64,000 bases of DNA, from the NCBI GenBank assembly GCA_965153455.1, contig OZ234499.1, positions 7,760,515 through 7,824,514 of the forward strand, written 5' to 3'. The translations under genes were made by a program, and so were the position numbers. The notes beneath the pieces are model-generated. The model was not told the DNA's origin. It worked only from the letters and a program-made list of their open reading frames with translations, and made no database searches. Within the stretch, counting starts at the first letter, position 1; every line of letters starts with the position of its first letter. Source of the stretch: Sphagnum compactum. Lineage: Eukaryota > Bryophyta > Sphagnopsida > Sphagnales. This document shows positions 1-12,010 of the stretch, one piece after another.

Positions 1-125
1 CTCTCCATTCCACATTTGCTTTCATGTTGCTAACCACATTTGCTATGTAGGAGGGCGTGTAGTGAATTCATAGGTTCCAAGCAACAACAGAAACAATGAA
101 GAGATAGATGATACATGATGCGCAC

Positions 126-773
126 CACACACTCATCAATGCTTTGTTGAAAAGCACCAGTGCCTAAATTCTTCAACTCTGGTGAGGAGGGAAAGGACTC
201 AGCAGCTGGAGGAAGAGGTGACTGTGGTAGTGCTGGTGGTGGTAGTAGTACAGGCTGAATATGCATCATGCGGTTGAATCTCTTGATGCGAGCTTGCAGC
301 TTTTCTGGAGGTGCACTGCCATCGACAATGAACACTGGTAATGCTCCTACCTGCAAGCATTCTCCTGTTTTATCATCATCATCATCATGAAGAAGAAGCC
401 GGAAAGAAGTTGCAACCCTAAACCCTTTTGCTGCTGCATGCAGAATCTTCTTCAATTGGCAGCGCTTTTGTAAGCAAAACATGGAAGCCATTGATGATGA
501 GGAAAAATTAACAACAACAACCACAACACGAGAGAGAGAGAGAGAGAGATGTTTCAGCAACAACAATGTCATGCATACCCCGGCCACTAATTTGACGACG
601 CGGAAGAGCAGCAGTCGGAGGTGGGGTTTGCGCGCAAGTCCCTTGACAGCCAAGTTCTGTTGCACAATCCAGTAAGACAAATCTATAGCCAATTTCTTGT
701 GGCGCAACCATTCCAGCTCCTGACATTTCTTCACCACCCGGAGCTCATCCCAAAATCCCCCTCCCACCCCCAT
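126..773 (-). CDS. GEN1: GEN1-like XPG-family structure-specific endonuclease, 5' end only (two exons)
   Basis: Amino-terminal part of a Holliday-junction/flap endonuclease of the plant GEN1/SEND1 (XPG/Rad2) family, acting in nuclear DNA repair. Exon 1 is 773-579 and starts MGVGGGFWDEL, the usual start of plant GEN proteins, which is why I chose this ATG over upstream in-frame codons. A GTATGC donor follows, then a 228-nt intron (578-351) with a TTGCAG acceptor, and exon 2 from 350 to about 126, ending at a GTGCGC donor. Motifs seen: LAIDLSYW (metal-ligand Asp 31), the KPHLRLLLF helix and VFIVDG (Asp 75). These are the first acidic residues of the XPG N-domain active site. A Pro/Ser-rich stretch follows, then FQQSIDECV, which leads into the XPG-I region in the family. 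The XPG-I, helix-hairpin-helix and chromodomain-like parts lie beyond the left edge. The exon 2 end is inferred from family alignment. SEND1 is the alternative identity. Confidence 0.86.
372..389. repeat. (ATC)n microsatellite in GEN1-like intron 1
   Basis: Six tandem ATC/TCA trinucleotides, inside the intron of the GEN1-like gene near its 3' end. On the minus strand this reads as (GAT)n just upstream of the acceptor. No function is inferred. Confidence 0.8.
531..549. repeat. (AG)n microsatellite in GEN1-like intron 1
   Basis: An uninterrupted AG run near the 5' end of the same intron, giving a CT-rich tract on the transcribed strand about 30 nt from the donor. Confidence 0.85.
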
Positions 774-884
774 GTCTCCTCCTCCTCCCAATAGACTATT
801 GTGTTTTTCTGCTTCTTGTTGTTTGTTGACGCCAGGATGCGTGCGTGCATGCATACGTGCACATGAACGAACGAGTCCAGAAAA

Positions 885-900
885 CCTAATTAGGGTTTTT
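885..900 (-). promoter_or_regulatory. telobox-like motif upstream of the GEN1-like start
   Basis: TTAGGGTTT on the plus strand (890-898) reads AAACCCTAA on the gene strand, about 117 nt upstream of the start codon. This matches the plant telobox found in 5' regions of many housekeeping and replication/repair genes. The 14-bp near-palindrome AACCTAATTAGGGTT surrounds it. Placement in promoter or 5' UTR is inferred; no transcript evidence is visible. Confidence 0.4.
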
Positions 901-923
901 TTCCAGTGTTGTGCTGGTATCAC

Positions 924-1249
924 CTTTTAGGAACCTATACCAGACAGGCACAAGTATTGCAGGGTCCAGAAATTCTAAGTACCAGAATGGTATGAGTAAT
1001 GATTTTTTTTAATTTTTAAAAAAATAGAGCAGACTGTTCTATATATTCCAGGAAATGGTAAATGCCAATATTGATATGAATATGTATTTTTTGCAAATGA
1101 TATACCAGCTGGTATGTAATAATTGGCTATTATAAATACTAGTGGGTAACCCATGGCTACGCCACTCCAGCCACCCAGGATTCCAGAATTTAGAATTTAG
1201 TGTCAAAATTTTGTTAATTTTCCCAAAATTATAATACTCACTCTCCCAT
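924..1249. other. intergenic, no gene seen
   Basis: Upstream flank of the GEN1-like gene. The only structure I see is a 14-bp perfect palindrome, ATACCAGCTGGTAT, at 1102-1115. No open reading frame of substance. Confidence 0.5.
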
Positions 1250-2030
1250 CCATGTTCAACATATCAAAACAAAAAAAACCCTGACCCCTTCCCTAACCAC
1301 TCAACAATGAAAAAAAAAATTTGAGAAAAAACTGAACCCTTTCCCCTCCTCCTTCCACATGTTAAATGAAGGACGAAAAAAAAAATATTAACTTGTACCC
1401 CCCGTCCCCCTCAAGAGTAAAATAAATTTTTTAAAAAAATCATGGCGCACCCCTCCCCCTAAACAATGAATATATATAGGAAAGAGGATGGAGAAAGGAA
1501 AATAAAAATAAAAATTGCAACCTAACTTTAAACCCACCTTGAACGAAAAATTAAAAAATCTTTCATAACATTACACCCCCCACCCCCCCCCCCCCTCTTA
1601 ATTCAATTTAACTAAGATTGAATTAGTAAAACCAACCCCACCCCCCATAATGGATTTTTTAAAAAATCAACCCCCTCCCCTCCCCCTTCAACAAATTAAA
1701 AGAAAAAGAACCTTGACTTCCCTTCCCTCACCCCTAACCCAATTAAAAAAGGGTTTTAAGAAAAAAAAAGAAAACTAACCCTCCCCTCTCCTTTTCCCCC
1801 TTTCCATAAGTCAAATAAAAAAGAAAAAAAACATTAACCTCCACCCCCTTCCCCCTCAACAGTAAAAAAAAAATTTGATGAAAAAATGAAGGTGCACCCC
1901 TTTCCCCTAACTGCCCCCTTTCCATAAGTCAAATAAAAAAGAAAAAAAACATTAACCTCCACCCCCCTCCCCCTCAACAGAAAAAAAAAATTTGATGAAA
2001 AAATGAAGGTGCACCCCTTCCCCCTAACTG
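1250..2030. repeat. strand-asymmetric low-complexity block: A-rich runs alternating with C/T-rich runs, degenerate tandem repeat
   Basis: On the plus strand nearly the whole block is A, C and T with very little G. Short A-rich segments (poly-A with ATTT) alternate with CCCCTCCCC-type segments, and the units resemble each other. It includes a nearly pure C run near 1576-1596. It appears to be a decayed minisatellite whose best-preserved part is the 118-bp duplication at 1796-2030. Minus-strand open frames here are compositional artefacts. Confidence 0.75.
1796..2030. repeat. tandem duplication, two copies of a 118-bp unit
   Basis: Copy 1 is 1796-1913 and copy 2 is 1914-2030. They are almost identical, differing by a few single-base changes and indels within the homopolymer runs. 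Both begin CCCCCTTTCCATAAG and end CCCCTAACTG. The low divergence marks a recent duplication inside the older low-complexity block. Confidence 0.9.
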
Positions 2031-5000
2031 CCGCCGATTCTAACGTAATGTTAAAACATATAACGTCTTGTAACACACAGACGGACACCATGTTAGCTTT
2101 TATATATAGGATATAACAAGTATTTTATTTATTTTTTTCCCATTCATACAAAAATTAACTTAATCCAAAACTCATGTTTAGCACATTAGCCATCCAACAC
2201 AGCCCCCAAGACATTGAAAAATTTGAGCTTCAATATGCTCAATGTTTCTATTGCTTGTACTGTGGTCCTAAATAGTGTAAGTAACGAACTTGTGACATGG
2301 AATATTTCAGAAACTGGATTCAGTGTGAATGTGTGAGTTAGGGTTTGTAGATGTTACATTGCCTTTCTGTTGTAGCTAAAGAAAGAAGGGTAACACTTGA
2401 TTGTTGTATTTATGAAGATGGGAACTAAGGAAGCTTAATGGAGTTTCATTGAGGTAGATAAGGTGCATTGCACGTATTTTGTGTGCTATGATTGTGTGAC
2501 ATGTGGGCGTTTCCTTTCTTGCATTAATGCCAAGGCATCGGATGAGTATGAATTTATGAAGACAATAATTCATAGACAATTGCAGAGGATGGGTAGTTGC
2601 TATTGTTCATGGAGATGGATTTAAAGAGGTTTGTGATGGCTTCAAAGCAAGCAAGCTGAGTTTTATAGCCAATAGTTAAGTTCTTCTAATTATAGGGTGC
2701 TTTTGTGAGTATGGCAAACTTAGGATCTTAAGATAGCTTCTGAATTTTTTGGTCTTTTGTTACATTTTGGAATTGTGAATGGGCTCAAGGATGCAACTAC
2801 TTCATGAATAAAGATGTTAGGGTCCAACATTAGTGATAGTATAAGGGTTAGTGATAGTATAAGGGAATGCAATGCATCAAAAAATACATTGGGCTTCAAT
2901 CTATCAAGGTTGTGATAAAAAGATTATATAGCAAGGTTTTCATTCATATGTTGGGGAAGGTGTATCATTGTTTGAATCCAAGACATACATATGCACTTGT
3001 AGAAAATCTAGTTGTGCTTAATGATTCCTTGTTTGAGGCTCTTGTTTCACATTAAGAAATGATTGAAGGTTTTCTTAGAATTAAGTATTGTTGCATTGAT
3101 GCATTTGTTGAGGTTGTGATATTTCTTTTATTGTAGTGGAAAAAACACGAAAATAGATTTCCACACTAACACTAATGTTGGACCCTAGATATTGGCCTAT
3201 GCTCATACTCCCACAAAGTTTCAAAGAGATGGCAATGGCAACATTTAAAGCATCAAATAAAAACTAATAACCCCTTTGCTAATTCAAAATGTATTGTTGG
3301 ACCACATGGCTCAAAAATTTCAATGATTATTCGAGCTATGGCCCATATAGGTCCATTAGGAACCCTACCTTGCAAATGTAGTGATTGTTGACCATAACAT
3401 AAGTTGATGGAAATAGAATATTTCAAAATATTTTAAAACAAAATCACCTTTGATGCAAATCAAAATCTTGACCATAAATTCCAATTTCAATTTCAATTTT
3501 CACAAACCACTCCCAACACATGCAAGGTCCCATTCCTACCTACCTATCTTGAACTTTCAAATCTAAGTGATGGTTTTTTACAAAAATGATTATGCATTTT
3601 TTAAGATATTTCTTTCATATTAACACAAACCTTATCATTTGTTATTGCATATTGGTGCGCTTTTGACATTATATGCCTAAAATAAGCCCCTACATACAAC
3701 TTTTAAAAGTTTAATTATGCACATGAAACCACATTAGATAAGGCAATAGCAAATGTGGTTAGATTTCTAGCTTTATCCTTAACATAAACAAGGATTTTAT
3801 TAGTAAGATTAAAAGGGTTGTAGTTGTAGCCAGCGAATTGTGTAACTTGGTCTCCTTAGGGGTTGGACCATTTTATATCACTTCCTCTTGGCTTTTTTAC
3901 TCTTGATTCAGGTTTTCGTATTTTGGGTGCATTAGTGGGATTCACATCATTTGTTGAATTGTTTGTGATTTCAATACTATATCTAGTCTCCCTATGCTTG
4001 CAAATCCTCAGTCAGCTTTTGCAATGTTTTCATTGTGTTACGCCTAGCACTTGAGCTATTTGCTTCGTACAATGTTCCCATCTCTAAGTATTTGGCAGCA
4101 TTATATTGAATTCAATACTAATACCATAGTTATATTGGAAAAGATACTTGGTGCAGGATCTTTTGGTAGTTCTATCGGTCACTTAGTTCATCGTTAAGCC
4201 ACTCTTCCTACTTCTTCGAGCGGGTTCAGCCTCCTTTTGGTGGTTCGGACTGCTACCAAATTGAGAATTGGATTCATCCAAAAATCAAGCCAACATCTTA
4301 TGCTTTACATCAGTGAATTTCAAGTAAATTTGCAGAACAATGTAATGTAAACAATTATATGTGAAGCAAGTTGTAAATAGGAGGAATCAATGTATTTCAA
4401 AAGGAGCCTTTGTTACTCATTTCAAATTTTCACAACAATTGGGGGGTTGGGCACTAATCATTCTTGAAGTTCACTAGAAGAAATCTTGTCATTTGCAACC
4501 AAAAAATCAATGATTAAATGTCCTAAACAACTAATAATTGATTATAATTATAGGATATTACTTCAAATCCTACGTGTAAAAAGTTGTAGTCATATATTAA
4601 TGGTGCATTGACTAGTAGACGATGGCGTGGTAATAAAAAAATTGACGTCGTTTTTTTCATTACAAGTTTTCATCCATATGGCATCCACGATTAATGACAA
4701 AATGACATGGATCTCTAAAATATCATATGAAAATGTGACTATGATAAAATCATTTCAAATATAACTAAAGAATGATTATGCAAATGATGTTGACAAAATT
4801 TTGTGTCATTACATACATAATGTGATCATAAAATTATTTTACAATGATTCAAAAATAACTATCAGTATAAGTTCACACATAAGGAATTATGACATGTAAA
4901 GAATTGATTTCGATTAATATTATACATATAAGTAATTAAAATCTTTAATTATATTTTTCTTTAATATACTTGATATATGATCCATTTTTAAATATATTAT

Positions 5001-6877
5001 ATGAGTAAATTAATTATCACACATTAAAAATATTTTTTATTAATAAAAAATGATATGCTAAAAATATTTTTAATATTACAATATTAAAATCAAATAGAAA
5101 TTTAAGATGTGATAAATATATCATTTATTTTTACATTAAATTTTTATCATCAATTTAAGTAAAATTTTCTATATTATATGTATATAAATAAATATTACAC
5201 ATTTGTATTAAAGTATACGTGTAAAATTGAATAAAATTTTTAATTTCATAAAATTATTCAATATTTAATTCTTGACCACCTAGCTCCATATTGATGAAGA
5301 GATTATGACCACCATGCAAGCAACAACCTCAACGGTATTCATATACTTATAAACTTTGTGCCTTTGGTACAAACCAATAGATTTGTCAATAGGATTGTTA
5401 CCTATCATTACACTTTGAAGCATAATGTGTCAATTTAAAGTCATAACAGAATGTGAAGACCTTACACATAATATCACACCTTCAGAAGCTTTGTAAGAGC
5501 CTTCTGGTCATAGTTAAAGCTTGCCACACACTTGGAGAATAGATATAGAGCATTGCATAGGAAATGTGTATATTTGTCTTCTTTGATCCAATTCATTATG
5601 AAAGTTATTGCCATCCCATCATTTAAAAGCTTAGACCTCACTGTCAGCAAACAAGCAACCAAAGATCATGTCATGGAGACAATCTATTAGCATTTATTCA
5701 CAGAAAACATAAAAGATATTTTTCCAACTGACACAAGTTGTATGATTCCTAAAACCTTGAAAAACTAGCTAAAACTTCATTTTTATTGGATATTGGAGAA
5801 AAAGTTAAAAACACTTCACAAAAGAGAGCTACATCATTGAAGGCATTCCTCCTCAAAATAACATTCTCAACTGCAACCTCTAAGTTCATGCACTTTGAGA
5901 TTTTGTGATGCAGTGCTGGGTGTCTAAAACCTCAAAAGCCAATGCATGCTTCAAAAGTCAAGCCCACATGGAAAGTTACTATGGAGCAGACACCCCCCAA
6001 CAATAAGGACTTTCATTCAACATTGTCTTTGCTTCTTATTTTCCCACAAGGAGAGGTGTTATACAGCTTGGACCCAAACACATTTCAATAGTACATCATT
6101 TATCTATCATTGTCTTCCCTTCTTATTCCCCTTGCTCTAAATCTTTCTCGAAAGAAAAATGCAGTAGACCATGGCAAACAGCCCTTGGATGCACCCGAAT
6201 TCACAAAGATTAATCCATGTGGTAACTATCGTTGCATTCAGAAAAACCCCATATTGCCACAAATGAAGCTTGAATGCATTATCTATGTAGAAGAGGGAAG
6301 AAAGACATAAAACATTGACTTCTTTTGGGTAGCAATACAACATCATTTGCCATATTATCTTCACAGCAAAGGAAAAGAGGACAAACACTCTGTATGGTCA
6401 AGTAGACCATCATACTTGCACAAAATTTGAAGCAAAGTGCTACAAGCTACTGTCGAAAGTACATGTTTTCCTCAGACAACATAGATGCAAGAATAGGAAA
6501 AAAGCCTAGCACAACACAAAAATTTCCTGCAACATTAGAAATATATGGTGCATCAAACAAATACTATGCAATTGTTCTCTAGACCTCAATGTCAAATTTC
6601 CATGAGTCTCCTCATTGTATGATCTTTCACAAATAGAAAAAAATGTCCATGTAACAACCAAGGTGCATTGATCACTCTTATCAACTAGATATCAAAATGG
6701 TCAGGCTTCAAATCAAATCACATAAGACATTATACTCTGTTGTTTTAATGGCATGAGGCATTTAAAATTAGCCAATTGTCCTACAGTCTTTCTATTAATC
6801 CTTGTATTGGGCTCAAGAAAAGCCAATTGTCCTACAATCTGCTAATGCTCAAGAAACAGAACATATTAACATTGGGT
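2031..6877. other. intergenic, AT-rich, no gene recognised
   Basis: About 4.8 kb with only short, unsupported open frames. The part at about 4,860-5,270 is very AT-rich. I found no splice-linked coding segments, RNA genes or protein similarity. Confidence 0.55.
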
Positions 6878-7375
6878 TTATATTGTCCTAGGTCCTAGGG
6901 CAATTGTCCTAGGTCCTAGGGCAATTGTCCTAGGCCCTAAGACACTTGTCTTAAACCTTAAGCCAACTGTCTTAGGCCTTGAGCTAATTGTCTTATGGCC
7001 TAAGCCAATTATTTTAGGTTTTAAGTTTGTTTTAGGCCTTAAGACAATTATCTTAGGTTCTAAGTTTGTTTTAGGCCATAGGCCAATTGTCTTAAGACAA
7101 AAGGCTAATGAGCACTCTAAGACAAAAACCCTAAGCCAAGCTTCATACACAAGAGGCCCAAAGTCCCATGAGCACCCTAAGCCAAATGTCTAGTAAAAAC
7201 ACAAAACCAATTGTTTTAGGCCTTAGGCCAATTCTCCTAAGCCAAAAGGTCAATGAACACCTTAAGCCAAAAACCCTAAGCCAAGCTTCATACACAAGAG
7301 GCCCAAAGTCCCATGAGCACCCTGAGCCAAATATTTTGTAAAAACTCAAAGCCAAATGTCCTTAGGCCCACTTTG
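6878..7375. repeat. degenerate short tandem array of CCTAGG/CCTAAG-type units with a 145-bp higher-order duplication
   Basis: Units of about 20 nt built from CAATTGTCCTAGG and CTTAGGCC repeat through 6,885-7,100. Several units are themselves palindromic (CCTAGG, CAATTG). A larger unit starting near 7,081 recurs 145 bp later: the segment at about 7,129-7,187 is repeated almost perfectly at about 7,274-7,332. Weaker related motifs (GGCTTAG, GACCCTAAGCC) continue to about 7,620. The minus-strand open frames are translations of the repeat. Confidence 0.85.
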
Positions 7376-7689
7376 AAGTCACCCTAAGCCACAGACCCAA
7401 AAACATGGGTTCAAAATAAATGAGTTTCAGCCTAGTGTTAGACCCTAAGCCACAAAGTTGAACCAAATCGTGTTTTGGCTTGGCATTTTGGCTTAGCGTT
7501 AGAATATCGTTCAGAATTTTGACCTAGGGTTAAAATATTGTTGAGCACATTGGCTTAGGGTTGGCATATTCTTTGGCATGTTGACAATGGGTTGGCCACT
7601 TTGCCCTAGTCCTAGGGTTAAAACCAGTGCAGCTCTTTTTGTATTCCCTGTTAGTCACCATTTTTGGCCTAGGCTAATGGCAGGGAAAT

Positions 7690-8445
7690 AAATTTGGGGA
7701 CATAGTCATCTCTCCTATTAATTAGATGAGGTGCCTCCCCAGTTCTTTATTATTATTTTTTTTGGGGCGACATGCCAATTTGATTGGCCCATTGCTCAAA
7801 AAAATGAAACTATGGAGACGCCCCAAAACAGAAGGCTCTATTTTGAAGCATATAGTTCCTCCTCTTTGGCCCACCTATATAGGTGAAAGGAGGACACCAT
7901 TTTCCAAGGCGTATGGGATAAAAGTGAGGTGGTATGAAGAACATGCTGGGGAAAACATTGGGGAACATTTTGGGAACCCATTGGGAACTTGAAGGGAACA
8001 TAGTGCGAACACATTGGGAAGCCGGGAAATATGAAAAAAATCTCCCACCCCCCCCCCCCCCACCCCCCAAAAAACATAAAAGGAAAAAAAGCAAGGCACC
8101 TTGAGTGCATGCTTGGGCCTTCCCGTTGGCTGCGTGAACTTTCTCTTCCCAAAAGTCTTGGTCACCATTTTTGGCCTCGGCTAACACCCCTTGCAAAGAA
8201 CACCCCACCTATTCAGTGTTGGTGCACATTTGATTTTAAAAAAATTCACTGCCCGGTTTTTCAAACATTTCAGATCTAGAGAACTGCCGGTTCTGGATAT
8301 ATCAAAACCTTAAAACAATTGACAGGTTTCACAAAAGAACCGGTGGATATTTGACTAATTCAATTCGCCTACCGCCAAAGTTGAGAGAAGTAGGAATAGG
8401 CTTTTAAAGCTGGTAGCATCTACCCTCATAGTAATATACGAGGTG
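7690..8445 (+). mobile_element. dispersed mosaic repeat, copy A
   Basis: One of three partial copies of a repeat family in this window. Its first part (about 7,705-7,790, CTCTCCTATTAATTAGATGA onward) matches copy C at about 39,845-39,925. Its last part (about 8,215-8,445, with the AACCGGTGG motif and GGAATAGGCTT) matches copy B at 11,545-11,700 and 11,925-12,010. The middle (7,790-8,215, with a poly-C run at 8,047-8,066) is seen only here. No protein domain is recognised. It may be a non-autonomous transposon or a duplicated non-coding segment; the class is unknown. Confidence 0.65.
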
Positions 8446-10620
8446 ATTAATAAACATTAATTATTAATTCTGAATTTATGAACTAAATAGGAAAAAATTT
8501 GAGTTAATCATTACTAATAACTAGATAATAAAATTAATGAAATTTCAATTAAATTTTTTATAAGCTCAATTACTATTAATTAACTAATTCTTAATATGTA
8601 TTTACCATCACTTTGCTTAGTAAATATGAATTATAAGTTGAATGCTAATTTAGTTACTAATTGAAGTATTAATTAACTTTTAGTAAATTCTAAACTAATT
8701 AATAAAACCTAATTATTAATTAAAAAATTATGAATTAAATATTAAATCAATTTAATTAATTAATTAATAAGTAATAACTTATCTACTAGCTATTTATAGT
8801 TTATAGTTTGATTAATAGGTTGCAATGAAAAATTTATCAGATTAAATTATTGATTAAAATTTTGTAAATTATTTGGTAATTATTTGGTATGAAGCTATCA
8901 AATATAATCTATATTTGGTGAACTTATTAAACTATTAAATTAATTTAAATTAATAACTCATAGTATTCATTCAAATCAATTAATTATTAGTTTTAAGTGA
9001 TCGATGATTATCGATTTAATAATCAGTAGTCAATTATAAATATAAGATATTAATTCATCAAAATAATAAATTAGTCAACTTAATTAATTATTATTCCATC
9101 TTTTACATTATCTAATCAATATATTGATAATATTCTTTTATGAATAATGAACATTTGTTTGACATTAAGATTATGTCATTTTAATATGACCTCATCACAA
9201 TAATTTAATTATCCATTAAAATGAACATGTTATATTTGTAAACAAACCGTAATATAAAATCAAAATGAAATTGTCTATTTTAATATGTTCATAATATGAA
9301 GTAATATGTGTTTAATATGTGTTGAATATAGGTTAAATATTTTTAAGTATGTTAAATAAATTTTAATATATACTTCATGAACCTTGATTAGATGTTAAAT
9401 ATACTTTTATTGTAGTCCAAAACACTTTAATCTACGTAAAATGTATAAACACATCACAAAAAGTAACTGAGTTACAACTAATTTACAATTAAATGAACAT
9501 AAAGGCCTATTTTGAATGAAAAACCCAATTAGTCAATATGGAAAGATGTACAATTTAGTAGTTGCACCATAATCACACCAAAAAAAAAGAAAATTAAATA
9601 GATGGTCATTAGTTGTAGAAATTATAAAACATAATTAGAATTGACAAATAATCGCATATAATCACAAATTGAATGGTTACATAATGCAAGATTTCTTGTA
9701 GTGATTTAATTCCATTCCATGGAACATCATTTAAAGTTTTATTTTGTCGATGAATTCAATTGGAATTCATCCACACAAGTTTATGCATGAAAGTTTATAT
9801 ATTCTTCCAATGAAATTCATGGTCGAAATAAAATTTTAGATGACTTTCAATGGATGAAATGAAATTCATCTTGAAACATCATGAACAATTGTCCAATTGT
9901 TTCATTCACCAACTAGAAATATTTTCACCTAGTTGGGTTATTTCTCAATCATCAAAATTAGTGTTCTTGCACTTAGACATGATTCATTCCAATTAATGGG
10001 GTTAGATTCATCCATCAAAATTAATTTCATTCATGATCATAGATTACTTGGTGTCATGTTTTATTTATCAACAAACATTACACTTTGTTAGTCAATTTCA
10101 CCCATCATCTATTCACATGATGAGAATGGATGATGATTCAGCTTTCATCTCACCAAATGGACCTAAATCTCACATCATTTGTAAAGATTGGACTTGAATG
10201 AAACATAAAATTTGAGTTTAAAAAATTTCCAAATTGCTCCCCATATGTCTTTGAACAAAAAAATTGGAGGCTAATTTGAAAGGTCTCCCTTGGGGCTTCA
10301 AAAGAGCAACCAAAAAGAAAAAGACGTTGATTCCTTTTCTCAATTAGGCAGCCCAGGAAAAAAATGAAAAGTAGGCAGTGCCTTGAGATCCCAATACAAT
10401 TTTGGAGAAGGAAGGATTAAATCAGGAGCCCGTGGGAAGCTTGTAAGTGTTTCAGAACTCAGGCATTCCAGATGACAAAGTTGGGATGGTACCTAGCGTT
10501 GGTGAACGGGTAGAGTCAACATGGCTAAATAGCTCAGCAAATGGTATTCCATTATTTTATGGGCCTTGCCTACCAAGGTAAGGATATTGTATTTAGATTC
10601 ATTATAGAGTATAGTAACTT
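8446..10620. other. intergenic, very AT-rich, no gene recognised
   Basis: About 8,450-9,700 is dominated by TTAATTAA-like motifs with no coding signal. About 9,700-10,600 is less extreme, with several ATTCATC-type near repeats. No gene, RNA or element boundary could be supported. Confidence 0.55.
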
Positions 10621-10790
10621 AAGGGATTTAAAAGTATTAACCCTCAAACTAATCCTATTTCTCAAAAAAAGATTTAACCCCAGATTAATCTTATTTCCCA
10701 AAAGTATTAACCCTCGAATTAGTTCCCACTAGTAAAAATAAAATTTATGAACAGTAAACTTTGGGCACTTGGAGCACAAAAGAGATTTCA

Positions 10791-10829
<39 letters not shown>

Positions 10830-12010
10830 ACGAAGCAGGTCTCAAGATCTCAAATTGGCAGGATTGATGTGGCCTCACTAGCTCTGTCCGGCCCTTGTTT
10901 TTCTTGTCTTCTTGGACATGTCTTTAGGCCATGCATGGTTTCTGCATAGAACCAGACAGCAGGGTTCTATGCGTTTTTTTCATTCTGCAAAACAACTTAG
11001 TAAATGTTCTTTTATTTCACCATCTTTTTTATTTTTTGCAGCAGCCCAGCGAAATCGAATTCTGAAATGTACAGGTATAGAATAAGCTTCGGACCACTGC
11101 GATAGATTCAGGCGCTGAAAGAAGGATGCTTTCTTTTATGTTTGATTAACTTTCACAGTCAAAGAGTCAAACTCTGCGGCCGAACCACACGGTTCTCCGC
11201 AGGGCTGCACTGTCAGGTCCAGAAGGGCGCCAGCCAGTGCTAGATTTGGGGGGTGGGGGAGGGGAGGTATTTAGCATCTCGCCTGCTCAAATACTGGTCA
11301 CTAACTTTTGACCGGGTCACTGACTCACTAGTTTCTAAATATGGACTGCGTCAGTAATGGGTTGAGCCGCAGTTGATTCTCAGTAACTTCGTACAGGTGA
11401 AAATGCCTTGCGTGCTGTGCACACCAACGCCTTCTTTTTCAACACATCCACAAATTTCTCTTGTGTAAAGATGTGAGGCCCAGGAAGCGCTCATTATTTC
11501 ATTGCCCCCCTCCCGCGTGTCACTCGTGTCTACCGATATCATCCGCAGTGTCCGGGGCAAATTTGATTTTTACAAATAACTGCTTGGTTTTTGAAACATC
11601 TCAGATCCGGAGAACCACCGGTTCTGTGTAGATCAACACATTAAAAGAACTGCCAGCTTTCAAAGAAGAACCGGTGGTTATTTGACTAATTCAAATTGTT
11701 TTTGTGGACCATGGGTTATACATTAAAAAAGTGGGTATTTGATATTTCTGAGAATTGTGATGATGAACCTTCAAAATCGCCATGATGCCCAGCAGGGGTT
11801 TGTGCAGTTTATAATACCCGCCCAACAATGGTCTACATCCCTAGTGAGTCATAGGTCTTCTCAGGACTCTCTACCCAGACATCATGGGTATATTTACCCC
11901 CAAATTGGTAGGGGGGCCAACCTTCAAGATTCGCCTACAATCAAAGTTGAAATAATCAGGAATAGGCTTCTAAAGCTGGGAGCATCCACCGTCCTAATAA
12001 TGTAGGAGGT
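10621..12010 (+). mobile_element. dispersed mosaic repeat, copy B
   Basis: Shares 10,630-10,885 and about 11,283-11,545 with copy C (39,180-39,535 and 39,570-39,830), and its end (11,545-11,700; 11,925-12,010) with copy A. Relative to C it carries about 395 extra bases (about 10,886-11,282). Relative to A it carries about 225 extra bases (about 11,701-11,925), and it lacks A's middle. It contains a GA microsatellite at 10,793-10,826. It lies about 1 kb upstream of the HNL gene and may contribute to its upstream region. No coding capacity is seen. Confidence 0.65.
10793..10826. repeat. (GA)n microsatellite
   Basis: About 16 uninterrupted GA dinucleotides inside repeat copy B. The equivalent site in copy C is also GA-rich, so the tract is part of the element and has varied in length. 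Confidence 0.9.

Noticed and set aside
1743-2091. Minus-strand open frames with FFLLRG and GERG repeats
   Set aside because: Translations of the 118-bp tandem low-complexity repeat.
6878-7375. CRISPR-like reading of the regularly repeated short units
   Set aside because: Units have no unique spacers and the DNA is plant nuclear; it is an ordinary degenerate tandem repeat.
7810-8208. Overlapping minus-strand open frames of 97-132 residues
   Set aside because: They run through a poly-G/poly-C tract and dispersed repeat A. Composition is low complexity, with no domain and several frames open at once.
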